This document shows positions 36,901 through 44,944 of a stretch of DNA of 64,000 nucleotides, one piece after another. Source of the DNA: G963702155 sp963702155 (lineage in GTDB: Bacteria; Pseudomonadota; Alphaproteobacteria; Micavibrionales; Micavibrionaceae); assembly GCA_963702155.1 (NCBI GenBank), contig OY969717.1, positions 1,860,001-1,924,000 of the forward strand, in the 5' to 3' direction. The position numbers and the translations under genes were made by a program. The notes under the pieces were generated by a model. That model saw only the letters and a list, made by a program, of their open reading frames with translations, did no database searches and was not told the origin of the DNA. Positions within the stretch are counted from its first letter, which is position 1, and the number at the start of each line of letters is the position of its first letter.

Positions 36901-39258
36901 CGCTTGGTGCATCCATAAACCAAGGTCGGAGCTTTCAATTGTATTATTTTGAACATTTGCATTCGCACCCCATCCAACAAGGATACCGGATTGTTCGGTA
37001 ATCACGCCTTCTTTATTACCTATAATATTGTTACCGCTAATTTCACCGGAAAGATTCGGGTCAACAAACCCGATGCCGAATTTCTGGAAATCTGTAATCA
37101 AATTATCCGTAATATCCAGTGTCGTCGCCGGGCCTTCTTTATTAGTAGCTAGAACGGCAAATCCGGAGCGCTCTTCCGTTGTGCTTGAGATAACGTTATC
37201 AACCCAGTTATTTGCGAACGATCCGCCCGCGCGCTGATAAATTACCCCTTGAAAGCGGTCAGTGTCATCAAAAAAGGCATCTTGTGTATTTGTGCTTCCG
37301 TCAAATTTAATGCCGGAAATATTTACATCATCTGTATCATGCACCCATGCAATACCGTAATTTCTTCCGCCATTCGGGCTAACACCTGTTTGCGCAAGGG
37401 TTTCAGGGGATTGAATGATGGTATCATTCGTATCATCACCATCATCACTCGCGCCTGCGCCGATAAGATCAATATTTTTATCAATAATAATCTGTTCTTG
37501 ATATGTATCAGCGGCAAGATTGATATCCGCATTACCTACAAAATCGCCATCCGCAAAATATATAGCTTGCTGAATTTGGGCATCGCTTGAGAAAACATTC
37601 ACGGTATGCGCGATACCGCTAATTTGTGTTTTATCCGCTTGTGTCAAAGCACCGCCAACCGTTTCACGGCGGAATACGGTGCCATCCAGATTTACAGTAT
37701 CGACATCAATATCTGTTGTTGGAGAAGGTAAACCTATATTTGTAGATGAACCGGATGAAATATCCGTAAGCGCAAATTTTCCTGTTCCAAGGATAAAATC
37801 ATGAAGAATGTTAATCTCTGGCGCGCTTAAAGATAAATCATTTGTTGTAATACCGCTGCTCAACCCGTCTATCCATGTTGATACGTCAATCTCTTCTGTG
37901 GTTGAAATACTCTCCGTTGCCCATAGCGCTACATCAGATGTACGTAGAGTATTGGCAAGGGCTTGTTCATCAATTGTTACGTCTGATGTTCCGCCCGAAA
38001 CATTATCGGCAAGGATAGATGCATCATGCGCTGCCTGACCATATGTGCCCAATTCAATTGTTTTAGGATCAATAAGAAACGTACCTTTTGTACCTTTTGG
38101 CGCGCTTGTATCAACACTACCGGCAAAACCAACTTTATTAGTTGCTGAAATTTCAACAAAACCGCCATCGCCGCCCTCATCGCCGCCTTTTGCTTCGATA
38201 GTGGCAAGGGATGATGTTAAATTATCCGCATACGCAATAACCGTCCCGCCATCGCCATTTGCGATCGCATTGGCTTCGATTTTGGCTGTTTTTTCAAGTG
38301 AAATATTTTCGCCTTTAATATCAATATCGCCGCCACCGGTTTTACCAGAAGCTTTAAGCGTGCCTCCAACTTTAACAACACCTTGGTCGCCGCCTGACAG
38401 GATGATTTTACCACCATGTTGCTCGATCGATGACACGTCAATCACGCCATCGACATTAATAATATTATCTACGGCGCTTTTTGCTGCTTTTGCTGTGATT
38501 TCTACCCGGCCACCTTGAGCATTAATTTGACCACTATTTTCAATGAGCGCGTCTGCAAGTTCGCCATTTACTTCTAATTCTACAAGACCATCACCATACA
38601 AATCCAACGTTGCTTTTTGGCCAGCGCCAAATCCAACAGTACCCATTCTGGCATTAATAATTCCTTTATTTGAAACATGCGGCGCAACAAATGCCGCAAG
38701 GCCGCCTTCCGCAACCGTAATTTGCGCACCTTTGCGAATATCAATTTTTGCATCCGCTACGATATCAAATTCCATTTTATCTTTCGTATAAAAATCAATA
38801 CCCTCTTGAGCCGCTTTGCCGGCAATAGCTGCAAAGCTTGCCGTATCTACAACCAAGTCTTCACCAAAGATAAAGCCGTTTACATCTAGGATATAAATTT
38901 CACCATTAGAATTAAGCGTACCGTATATTTCAGTGGGGCTATCTTCTATATCGGTTAACACATATTTGGAACCGGAACTGTCTAACGTTACATTAACCGT
39001 ATGACCGCCTTTAATATCACCATCCCCTTGCACGGCAATAACCGCGCCATTACCGCGAATATTTGTAACATTAGATGTCGGTGTTTGAATGTCTATTGAA
39101 CCGCCACTTGTAACCGTATGATCCGTCCAGTCATCCGCCGCGTGTGCGCTACCTAACCCGCCAACACCATAAAGCCCAATCGCCAGCATGGCAGTCGTGG
39201 ACAGCAATTTTGCATTTTTGAATACGGTGTTCTTTTTTGAAATGATCTTGTCGGTCAT
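33952..39258 (-). CDS. TpsA-type exoprotein with right-handed beta-helix repeats
   Basis: A 1768-residue secreted exoprotein of the two-partner (type Vb) secretion class. A signal peptide ends near GSAHAAD (residue 41). The TPS secretion domain follows (about 42-300), with the signature stretch SNGEIYILDVNGFIFGEDL. Residues about 640-1470 are parallel beta-helix repeats with Asn ladders (NNxI, NxIxxN), the PbH1/NosD type. A block of about 240 residues is repeated in tandem (about 821-1060 and 1061-1302). An acidic Phe/Glu-rich insert lies near 1417-1455. The C-terminal 40 residues contain two Cys (SACWT and ASCST). The partner TpsB is divergent at 39755. An AAGGGG precedes the ATG. Likely role is adhesion or surface structure, not proven. 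Confidence 0.88.
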   Translation of the reverse strand: MTDKIISKKNTVFKNAKLLSTTAMLAIGLYGVGGLGSAHAADDWTDHTVTSGGSIDIQTPTSNVTNIRGNGAVIAVQGDGDIKGGHTVNVTLDSSGSKYVLTDIEDSPTEIYGTLNSNGEIYILDVNGFIFGEDLVVDTASFAAIAGKAAQEGIDFYTKDKMEFDIVADAKIDIRKGAQITVAEGGLAAFVAPHVSNKGIINARMGTVGFGAGQKATLDLYGDGLVELEVNGELADALIENSGQINAQGGRVEITAKAAKSAVDNIINVDGVIDVSSIEQHGGKIILSGGDQGVVKVGGTLKASGKTGGGDIDIKGENISLEKTAKIEANAIANGDGGTVIAYADNLTSSLATIEAKGGDEGGDGGFVEISATNKVGFAGSVDTSAPKGTKGTFLIDPKTIELGTYGQAAHDASILADNVSGGTSDVTIDEQALANTLRTSDVALWATESISTTEEIDVSTWIDGLSSGITTNDLSLSAPEINILHDFILGTGKFALTDISSGSSTNIGLPSPTTDIDVDTVNLDGTVFRRETVGGALTQADKTQISGIAHTVNVFSSDAQIQQAIYFADGDFVGNADINLAADTYQEQIIIDKNIDLIGAGASDDGDDTNDTIIQSPETLAQTGVSPNGGRNYGIAWVHDTDDVNISGIKFDGSTNTQDAFFDDTDRFQGVIYQRAGGSFANNWVDNVISSTTEERSGFAVLATNKEGPATTLDITDNLITDFQKFGIGFVDPNLSGEISGNNIIGNKEGVITEQSGILVGWGANANVQNNTIESSDLGLWMHQASGNTFANNTVFDTRNGAFIDQSANTMLNDNVFFGNTTIGIDIVSSDGTVVSGDTIDNYDIGINVFKSDDVTITGTNIDNIGTDAIFTDQSKRLTITNNEIGQDGGIDSIGENGIEVNGGTDSIITGNDIRHFVDDGIGINFSDNTLISENTVNGIEGIDMNEVAIFSADSDNIVISNNDLSFTSDGVKIRTSDNANISSNTITEARKGIQVLGSDSANISGNTMTDIDLFGVWVNKSPNGTISDNNISGATKAVFVEDSANTDVIDNILNGSASAKSVGIDIVRSQDSFVSGGTIDDFNRGINVFRSDDVEITGVNIDNIGTDAIYTDRSNRLIITNNEIGQDGAIDSIGENGIEVLNGNDNIIDNNNILHFVDDGIGIGNADRTEITNNTVNGIEGVDIDEVAIFAANSDDILIQNNDMSFVADGIKIRTSDNADILDNEINDVRKGIQVQQSDNVTIDNNDIEDVDLFGIWMHQVDTALVVNNDIDGVVGEGSDKSPGVGIFADDNSNNIVIGQSEQSNFVSDFNFGIRSRNSDNVTVEANVVDNSNNGIHSVDTPNIDVLGNVVTNSDVDGIYVENGDVTNIVSNSVSVSGDDGIQVQNVASILIDQNIVLDSSDDGIVINEGIVADISDFEEPTFEGDSGFEEPDFEGEGQFQFEGDSEGGFGFETAGVALVSPEALVAVTASNIIVTDNTVTDTGDIGILIGGQNNNSVVLAGNDVTNFTTGARFESGAVDVSNLGNPNTFTDNNDGTPVGLQFDGDPDNLTIVGETLGATEFDGFTNEGSFYVRFEDGAILDPIANTPIVIDAQNVSFDGLVPSAAPFFGTLSSGDLAFIENRLYDADDAVVNGRGQIFVGLEAPAPLGLGIGINGLDNIEDFFNEFSFLDSPNGLSVIIVDPPSTDLPQGTDPGDLNAINPAAGGEGAQNAQNLAEIEPDAGDDDSACWTDAVSGAQGGGITSYTFGGSFEESLADAASCSTAGL
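34893..35013 (-). repeat. Acidic Phe/Glu/Gly-rich insert in TpsA
   Basis: A stretch of about 40 codons in tpsA built from short variants of FEEPxFEGDSGF and FEGEGQFQFEGD, between two beta-helix parts. It interrupts the Asn ladder and is unlike the rest of the protein. It may be a flexible or calcium-binding loop. Confidence 0.55.
35345..36800 (-). repeat. Tandem duplication of about 720 bases in tpsA
   Basis: Two neighbouring blocks (about 36078-36800 and 35345-36077) encode the same order of motifs: GIDIV..., GINVFxSDDVxITG, NIDNIGTDAI, NNEIGQDG, DSIGENGIEV, HFVDDGIGI, NTVNGIEG, and DLFGxW. At the base level the blocks have diverged considerably, so the duplication is not recent. Confidence 0.85.
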
Positions 39259-39585
39259 AGTGGTCGTCCCCTTAAAAATAAATAATTACGCTCTTTTATG
39301 TTTTCTGTTAAAAAATAAAAATTCATACATTAAACGACCCGCGCACGACTAAGTTCACAGCGCAATGTAAAGACCGTTTATAATTTTTTTTAAACATCTA
39401 ATCTTTTGTAAAAATTTGCATTACGCCAGATACAGTTGTGTCATTAAAAATTTGTTTCCTGTTACTAATAAGTTTTTTCAATAATTACAAGAAAAATATT
39501 GAAGTATGATTTTTTATTTTTCCGTTATTTTATAGCGTTTTGCCCTAAAAACTTGATGTAGGGCGACTTAGAAGGAAAATCTAAT

Positions 39586-39645
39586 ATGAAAAACTGTATT
39601 ATTTTTGCAACACTTGATATTTTTATGTGTTTTAAAATTCTATAA
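39586..39645 (+). CDS. Possible leader peptide upstream of tpsB
   Basis: A 19-codon frame that starts with ATG, follows a good ribosome site (AAGGA at 39572-39576, nine-base spacing) and ends with TAA. The peptide is MKNCIIFATLDIFMCFKIL, hydrophobic with two Cys. It comes after a hairpin and 109 bases before tpsB, so it could be a leader that affects tpsB expression. It may also be chance. Confidence 0.3.
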   Translation: MKNCIIFATLDIFMCFKIL

Positions 39646-39720
39646 TCCCTTGAATCGTAGCAATAAATAACATAAGAACTTATATATGAATGCAGAGTAT
39701 GCATTTTTTCATAATTTTTT

Positions 39721-39735
39721 AAGTGATTATCACTT
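39721..39735. promoter_or_regulatory. Perfect 15-base palindrome upstream of tpsB
   Basis: AAGTGATTATCACTT has seven-base arms around a central T. It ends 19 bases before the tpsB ATG, so a bound regulator would block promoter clearance or the ribosome site (AGGGG at 39744-39748). Confidence 0.45.
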
Positions 39736-39754
39736 CAATTCTTAGGGGCTTAAC

Positions 39755-41500
39755 ATGACTGAAAGACAGAATGTTCTTCTGCGAAATCGCGCATATTTAT
39801 TTGGCGTTAGCCTATTTGCAATAACATTTGCTCTACCTGCTTTGGCGCAATTACCGGCAAGCGCGGATCGTGCGGCAACAACATCTGCTAATCCGTCTCG
39901 TGTGGATGATCAGTTTGATGAAGAAAATATACTTCCAGAAGTGAGCGCCCCGGTTTCTGTAAATAGAGTAGCGGCGCAACAAGCCCCCGATGGCGCGGAA
40001 GAGATATTTTTCACGCTGGATACGTTAGCCCTCGAGGGTGTAAGCGCATATAATCAGTCTGAATTGGAAGCCATTTATCAATCAAAATTAGGACAACGCA
40101 TTTCTTTGGCCGAGTTATATGGCATTGCAGGCTCCTTAACGAACAAATATCGTAATGATGGATATGTGCTTACGCAAGTAGTTGTGCCGCCGCAAACCAT
40201 CGAAGATGGAAATGTCAGCCTTCGTGTAGTTGAGGGATATATTGATACTGTTCGCGTTGAAGGCCAGGATGATCCAAATGCTCTTGGGCTTATTAAACGT
40301 TACGCTGGTCAGATTTCAACAGGTCAGGCACTCAATGTACGCGATCTTGAGCGTCAGTTACTTTTAATCAATGATTTGCCAGGTGTGGAGGCGCGTAGCG
40401 TAATAAGTGCATCCCCTACCAAAACAGGCGCGGCGGATTTACGCATTATTATAGAGCGCGATCCATATGATGCGCTTTTAGCTATTGATAACCACGGTAG
40501 CCGGTATTTGGGTCCAATTCAGGCAACAGCCGCAGGCTCGCTCAATTCATTCTTTGGCAATAATGAAACGATTACGGCACAGCTTGTGGTGGCTCCAGAT
40601 TTTGGCGATGGAATTGAGCTAGGGTATTTTGCATTATCATACGAACAACCTGTTTGGGATCATGGAACAACTTTAACATTCTCTGCCAGCCATACAGATA
40701 CCGAGCCAGGCTACAACCTTGATGATTTTGATGTTGAAGGGCGGTCTCAACTTTTTAGTGTTACGGCAGAACACCCCTTTATTCGCTCTCGTGCACAAAA
40801 TTTTTATGGACGCATAACATTTGATTGGCGTGATCTTGAGAGCAGCAACAATTTAGAAGCAACCCGCGAAGACAATATCAGAAGCATTCGTGCAGGCGCG
40901 CGCTATGAACTTTTAGATACACTATTTGGCGTGGGTATCAACTCTGCCGATGTTGTCGTATCCCAAGGTTTAGATGTTTTCGGCGCAAGCGATGAAGGCG
41001 ACGCAAATTTAACCCGCGCACAAGGTGACCCACAATATTTCAAAGTCGAAGCCGATGTTCAGCGCTTGCAGCGTATTACTTCCAATGTGAATTTACTGGT
41101 TGGCGCGCGTGGACAATGGTCAAATGACGCGTTGCTTTCTTCTGAAGAATTCGGTGTAGGCGGTATTAATTTAGGCCGCGCTTACGACCCTTCTGAGATT
41201 GTAGGCGACCGCGGCGTTGCCGGTAAAGTCGAAGTGCAATGGAACGAGCCAACCGAATGGAGATTGGTTCAGGATTATCAGGTTTACGGTTTTTATGATG
41301 TCGGTAAGGTTTGGAATGAAGACGCAACGGCCAACAATCAAAAGGTTAATTCACTTGCATCTGCCGGTGTTGGCCTGCGCATGGACTTTATGGAACAAAC
41401 CGCCGTTGGCATGGCGGTGGCATTCCCGCTGAGCCGCGATGTAGAAACGCAGCAAGATGATGACCCTCGCGTTTATTTCAGCCTAAGCCGCAGGTTCTAA
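39755..41500 (+). CDS. TpsB outer-membrane transporter (ShlB/FhaC/HecB family)
   Basis: A 581-residue Omp85-superfamily transporter that exports the TpsA protein across the outer membrane. A signal peptide ends near PALAQ (about residue 31). A Pro/Ala/Asp-rich linker follows. One POTRA domain is clear in FTLDTLALEGVSAYNQSELEA and a second in VNVSLRVVEGYIDTVRVEG-like sequence up to about residue 230 (the exact wording there is GNVSLRVVEGYIDTVRVEG). The 16-strand barrel then fills residues 250-581 and ends VYFSLSRRF, with the terminal Phe used by the BAM complex. A terminator follows. It is divergent from tpsA. Confidence 0.93.
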   Translation: MTERQNVLLRNRAYLFGVSLFAITFALPALAQLPASADRAATTSANPSRVDDQFDEENILPEVSAPVSVNRVAAQQAPDGAEEIFFTLDTLALEGVSAYNQSELEAIYQSKLGQRISLAELYGIAGSLTNKYRNDGYVLTQVVVPPQTIEDGNVSLRVVEGYIDTVRVEGQDDPNALGLIKRYAGQISTGQALNVRDLERQLLLINDLPGVEARSVISASPTKTGAADLRIIIERDPYDALLAIDNHGSRYLGPIQATAAGSLNSFFGNNETITAQLVVAPDFGDGIELGYFALSYEQPVWDHGTTLTFSASHTDTEPGYNLDDFDVEGRSQLFSVTAEHPFIRSRAQNFYGRITFDWRDLESSNNLEATREDNIRSIRAGARYELLDTLFGVGINSADVVVSQGLDVFGASDEGDANLTRAQGDPQYFKVEADVQRLQRITSNVNLLVGARGQWSNDALLSSEEFGVGGINLGRAYDPSEIVGDRGVAGKVEVQWNEPTEWRLVQDYQVYGFYDVGKVWNEDATANNQKVNSLASAGVGLRMDFMEQTAVGMAVAFPLSRDVETQQDDDPRVYFSLSRRF

Positions 41501-41524
41501 TTTTGAATAAAAATACAGCTCTTA

Positions 41525-41554
41525 AAAGCCTGCTTCTTTTTGTAAGCGGGCTTT
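41525..41554 (+). terminator. Terminator after tpsB
   Basis: AAAGCCTGCTT (41525-41535) pairs with AAGCGGGCTTT (41544-41554) with one G-T pair and an eight-base loop. The following T tract is broken (CTTATATT), so it may be imperfect. Confidence 0.65.
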
Positions 41555-41653
41555 CTTATATTAAAATGGCTATGGGTTTTATTAAACTTATGAATAGATT
41601 ATGATGACAAAAAGATTAATTTATAAACTCGTTTTTATAAGGATGGCCACTTT

Positions 41654-42976
41654 TTGATAAATATAAAAAACCGCCTCGACGCTCTACTACAAAGAAATAG
41701 TACGGGCGAGCCGACATGGAAACGCTTTATCATGCGATGCTTGCAAATTATGTATGCAACCTTCCGCGATTTAGCAGATGGCCAGTTATCACTGCGCGCG
41801 ATGAGCCTTGTTTATACAACACTTATTACCCTCGTACCTTTGCTTGCAATTTCATTTTCGGTTCTAAAGGGCTTTGGCGTTCATAACCAGATGGAGAACA
41901 CACTAATACGCCTTTTAGAAGGGCTAGGCCCTGAAAAAAGCGCAGAGATCGTCGAAAAAGTTATCGGCTTTGTTGATAATATTCAAGTCGGAGTATTGGG
42001 CGCGGTCGGTCTCGGCCTTTTAATATATGCCGTCATCGCGCTCATGCAAAAAATCGAAGCCGCCTTCAACTATATTTGGCGTGTCGGTCAAGACCGCACA
42101 ATTGCGCAACGGTTCAGCGATTATTTGAGCGTACTCTTAATGGGGCCGTTGATGATATTTATATCTGTGGGTGCATCAACCAAAGCACGCAACACAGAAT
42201 GGGTTTTGTATCTTTCAGAAAATTTTTATCTTGTGCCCGTATTTGATTTTATGGCGCTATTCCTCCCATGGCTGATTTTAAGCATCGGGTTTACATTTAT
42301 CTATGTCTACATGCCCAACATGAAAGTGAAAGTTCCAGCAGCCTTTGCAGGCGCAATTGTAGCAGCGGCTTTATGGAAAGTGATGGGTTTTGTCTTCGCA
42401 ACATTTATAGTCAGCTCAAGCAATTATGTTGCAATCTACGCCGCATTTGCAACGCTTATTTTGCTAATGATATGGCTATATGCCATATGGTTGGTGGTTT
42501 TGATCGGCGCAAATGTTGCCTTTTATACGCAATACCCGCGCTATCTTCCGGTCAGCCGCGAAACGCTCTTCTTAACGCCGCATTTACGCATGGTTTTGGG
42601 CTTAAATATCCTAACCATGATTACCAAAGCCTATTATAAAGATTCTAAAAATTACACACTTGATGAAATCGCTAAGGCGCTTTATATCCCCGTATTGTCC
42701 GTACAAAGTGTTGTTGGAATTTTTATTGATGGCGGTATTTTAATGGCATCACAAGATGATATTCCGCAATATTATCCGGCCGTACCTTTTGATCAAACAC
42801 CGATCGAGCAAGCGATTAACGTGTTGGAAAAAAATGGCGGGCAGGGGTGGTTACATCATGAACGTTTGAATATCCTGCCTGAAACGCAGCAAATAATGCG
42901 CAATATTTATGAAGCACGGCAAGATAGAATCACAAGCCAAAGTATTAAAAATACACTTTGTCCAGATGGCGCATAA
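41654..42976 (+). CDS. YihY/BrkB-family membrane protein
   Basis: A 440-residue protein of the YihY (formerly called RNase BN) family. Six membrane helices are expected; typical segments are LADGQLSLRAMSLVYTTLIT near residue 40 and YVYMPNMKVKVPAAFAGAIV near 225. After about residue 320 there is a soluble extension resembling a winged helix (LDEIAKALYIPVLSVQSVVGIF). The function is not established; the nuclease role first proposed was an error. The start is a TTG, preceded by AAGGATGG at 41639-41646. Confidence 0.85.
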   Translation: MINIKNRLDALLQRNSTGEPTWKRFIMRCLQIMYATFRDLADGQLSLRAMSLVYTTLITLVPLLAISFSVLKGFGVHNQMENTLIRLLEGLGPEKSAEIVEKVIGFVDNIQVGVLGAVGLGLLIYAVIALMQKIEAAFNYIWRVGQDRTIAQRFSDYLSVLLMGPLMIFISVGASTKARNTEWVLYLSENFYLVPVFDFMALFLPWLILSIGFTFIYVYMPNMKVKVPAAFAGAIVAAALWKVMGFVFATFIVSSSNYVAIYAAFATLILLMIWLYAIWLVVLIGANVAFYTQYPRYLPVSRETLFLTPHLRMVLGLNILTMITKAYYKDSKNYTLDEIAKALYIPVLSVQSVVGIFIDGGILMASQDDIPQYYPAVPFDQTPIEQAINVLEKNGGQGWLHHERLNILPETQQIMRNIYEARQDRITSQSIKNTLCPDGA

Positions 42977-42995
42977 AGCAAAGCATTGATATGAA

Positions 42996-44243
42996 CTAAG
43001 AGCGCTTAATGCTATCAACTTTATCTGCCGCAATCACATACGCGATAACGCAAATAAGCATACCAATCCACCAGCCTTGCCAAAGACCATAACTCACCAT
43101 ACCTGCCGCCATAAGCGATAAGAAAATTGCCATCGCTAATTTACCATTAACAAGATTTTGCTGCGCATGATCACGAATTGTAACCAAAATTAAAATGGTA
43201 AATGCATTGGCATATAAAGCACCCAGCAATCCAAACTCGATCCAAAGCTGCAACAAAATATTATGAGGATGCAAAACCGTATTACTATCTCGGAACAGCA
43301 TAGCTGAATCAAATTCAATCGCACGCGCGCTCTCGGCTCCGAAACCATAAAGCGGATTTTCGGCAATTTTCCGTCCAACAAAATCCCATATCTCAATACG
43401 CGGGCCCGCGTAGGCATGTTTTAAAAGGCCGGCTTGTAAATCTGCATCGGCAAACACAGCAAAAATATATTGCGAAAGCCAAGGCAGCACCCATGTAAAA
43501 ATAATTATTACAGCACTTAAACCGTAAAAAACCAGCTTCCATCGCGGCGGTATTATAATTGCGCTCAATATACCGATCAAAATCATAAGCTGCGCTGTCT
43601 GACTATCCGTAGCAAAAAAAACAAGTGCGGAAGGCGCGTATAAAATCAGCAGAGGCCATAAATTGCGATGAGGATTTTTAAAGTTTTGTACAAAGTTTTT
43701 AGGCATCAACATTTTATGAACGACAAAGCTGCAAATCACAAACATAAATACACTTCGGTTAAGCCAGGATAAATTAACGCGGCCTTCTAAATCTGCGTGG
43801 TAAAGTTGGTAAATTCCACCATGGCTCAAAAGATCAATAGCAAGGATCGCGCCCGCTACTATAACGGCAACCGGAAACACTTTTTCAAATATTGAAAAAT
43901 ATCGCGGCGGCAAAAATATCAATGTCTGCAGCAAGATCATGCCACTTAATAAAAGCGGCACGGTTTTTATGGTACGGTTTAAAGCAATCTCCATATCAAC
44001 TGCCCATAAAATGCTGGCACACATCAAAATGCATATTGGTAGAATTAATATAAAAACCCGCGGCACTATACTTGGCCAAACACCAGTTTCTACTTTATAT
44101 AAAAAAAATAAAGGTAGTCCGCAAATAAGCGGTACAACACTTATCGCACGTGGAGAGAATACAGCAATAATAGGAGCAACTGATAATAATGCAAGCAGTC
44201 CGCCGATAGCATAAGTATAAAATTTTTGATTGGGGTTGGGCAT
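42996..44243 (-). CDS. O-antigen ligase-like (Wzy/WaaL) membrane protein
   Basis: A 415-residue integral membrane protein with about 11 helices. The periplasmic loop near residue 270-330 has the WaaL-type features PRIEIWDFVGRKIAENPLYGFG and an LHPHNILLQLWIEFGLLGAL segment, with Arg and His used in the ligase family. It should attach O-antigen or a similar polysaccharide to lipid A-core, or polymerise a glycan. I chose the ATG at 44243; 44255 is only a TTG. No glycosyltransferase genes are near, so the substrate is unknown. It ends 19 bases from the convergent YihY-type gene. Confidence 0.82.
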   Translation of the reverse strand: MPNPNQKFYTYAIGGLLALLSVAPIIAVFSPRAISVVPLICGLPLFFLYKVETGVWPSIVPRVFILILPICILMCASILWAVDMEIALNRTIKTVPLLLSGMILLQTLIFLPPRYFSIFEKVFPVAVIVAGAILAIDLLSHGGIYQLYHADLEGRVNLSWLNRSVFMFVICSFVVHKMLMPKNFVQNFKNPHRNLWPLLILYAPSALVFFATDSQTAQLMILIGILSAIIIPPRWKLVFYGLSAVIIIFTWVLPWLSQYIFAVFADADLQAGLLKHAYAGPRIEIWDFVGRKIAENPLYGFGAESARAIEFDSAMLFRDSNTVLHPHNILLQLWIEFGLLGALYANAFTILILVTIRDHAQQNLVNGKLAMAIFLSLMAAGMVSYGLWQGWWIGMLICVIAYVIAADKVDSIKRS

Positions 44244-44314
44244 AAAATAGGCCAATTAGAACATTACGAGAAAATATAAATTTGAATTTTATCTGAGAAA
44301 AATAAAATATAAAA

Positions 44315-44343
44315 AAACACCATAGGTTTTTTCCATGGTGTTT
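44315..44343 (-). terminator. Terminator after secreted small protein gene
   Basis: AAACACCAT (44315-44323) and ATGGTGTTT (44335-44343) are perfect nine-base arms with an inner GG/CC pair. On the minus strand the second arm is followed by a T tract. It lies about 65 bases past the stop at 44408. Confidence 0.75.
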
Positions 44344-44407
44344 ATCAAGGGTGTATTTTGTTTCTTAAAGGCTTAAAAATAATAAACTTGTTTAAGGGCT
44401 TACTTAT

Positions 44408-44749
44408 CTAAGGGCCGACTTCAATATCATAGAGATTGGATTTATCCATGGATTTTTCCTTTGAATATCGCGCTCCGACATCTTCAAAACTCTCTTCATT
44501 GGATTCATCGATCAAATCAGATGATGGCAGAGTATCTTCAAAACGCTCTCGCGCATTATAATCATATGAAGGCGCTCCGGTTGCTGGCTCAATATCCCAA
44601 GGTTGCGTGGGAGAGGCAGGATCTGAAAACCCGGGCGCGCCGTTATTATCAAATCGTTTTCCAAAATCATCAGACTGCGCATGTGCAATGGCCGCTGAAA
44701 AAGCAAACCCGCTTATAAAACACAAAGCAAAAAACTTAATATTTCTCAT
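44408..44749 (-). CDS. Unknown secreted protein
   Basis: A 113-residue exported protein. I chose the ATG at 44749, which has GGGG five or six bases upstream. The signal peptide (IKFFALCFISGFAFSAAIAHA) ends in AHAQ. The mature 90 residues are acidic, rich in Asp, Ser, Pro and Asn, with no clear fold, so probably disordered. It follows the larger secreted coiled-coil gene at 44945 on the same strand, with about 200 bases between. Confidence 0.55.
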   Translation of the reverse strand: MRNIKFFALCFISGFAFSAAIAHAQSDDFGKRFDNNGAPGFSDPASPTQPWDIEPATGAPSYDYNARERFEDTLPSSDLIDESNEESFEDVGARYSKEKSMDKSNLYDIEVGP

Positions 44750-44944
44750 TTTAATCCCCATCACTACGAACATCTCAAATGTTTTTCATATTTATTAAAC
44801 ATAGTTGTAACAAAAATCTGATTATTTTACAAAATAAATATTTGGATTTATCTTAAAGTACTAAAATAACAATCAATTTTTTTGTGTAATTACTATGCAG
44901 GTCAATAAAAAAATGCGTATGCCGTCTTTTTAAAAAACAAAATA

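Larger units (their letters stand above)
39259..39754. promoter_or_regulatory. tpsA-tpsB divergent control region
   Basis: A 496-base AT-rich gap between divergent tpsA and tpsB. It holds: an inverted repeat GCCCTA/TAGGGC (39542-39547 and 39559-39564, 11-base loop); a 19-codon reading frame at 39586-39645 after AGAAGGA; and a 15-base palindrome at 39721-39735. No confident promoter was found, though the AT content would allow several. Confidence 0.5.

Noticed and set aside
33952..39258. Many frames on the plus strand inside tpsA
   Set aside because: Repetitive Asn/Asp/Ile codons create open antisense frames; TpsA itself is strongly supported.
41654..42976. Ribonuclease BN (tRNA processing) function for the YihY protein
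   Set aside because: The original RNase BN assignment to this family was mistaken; only a membrane protein of unknown role is supported.
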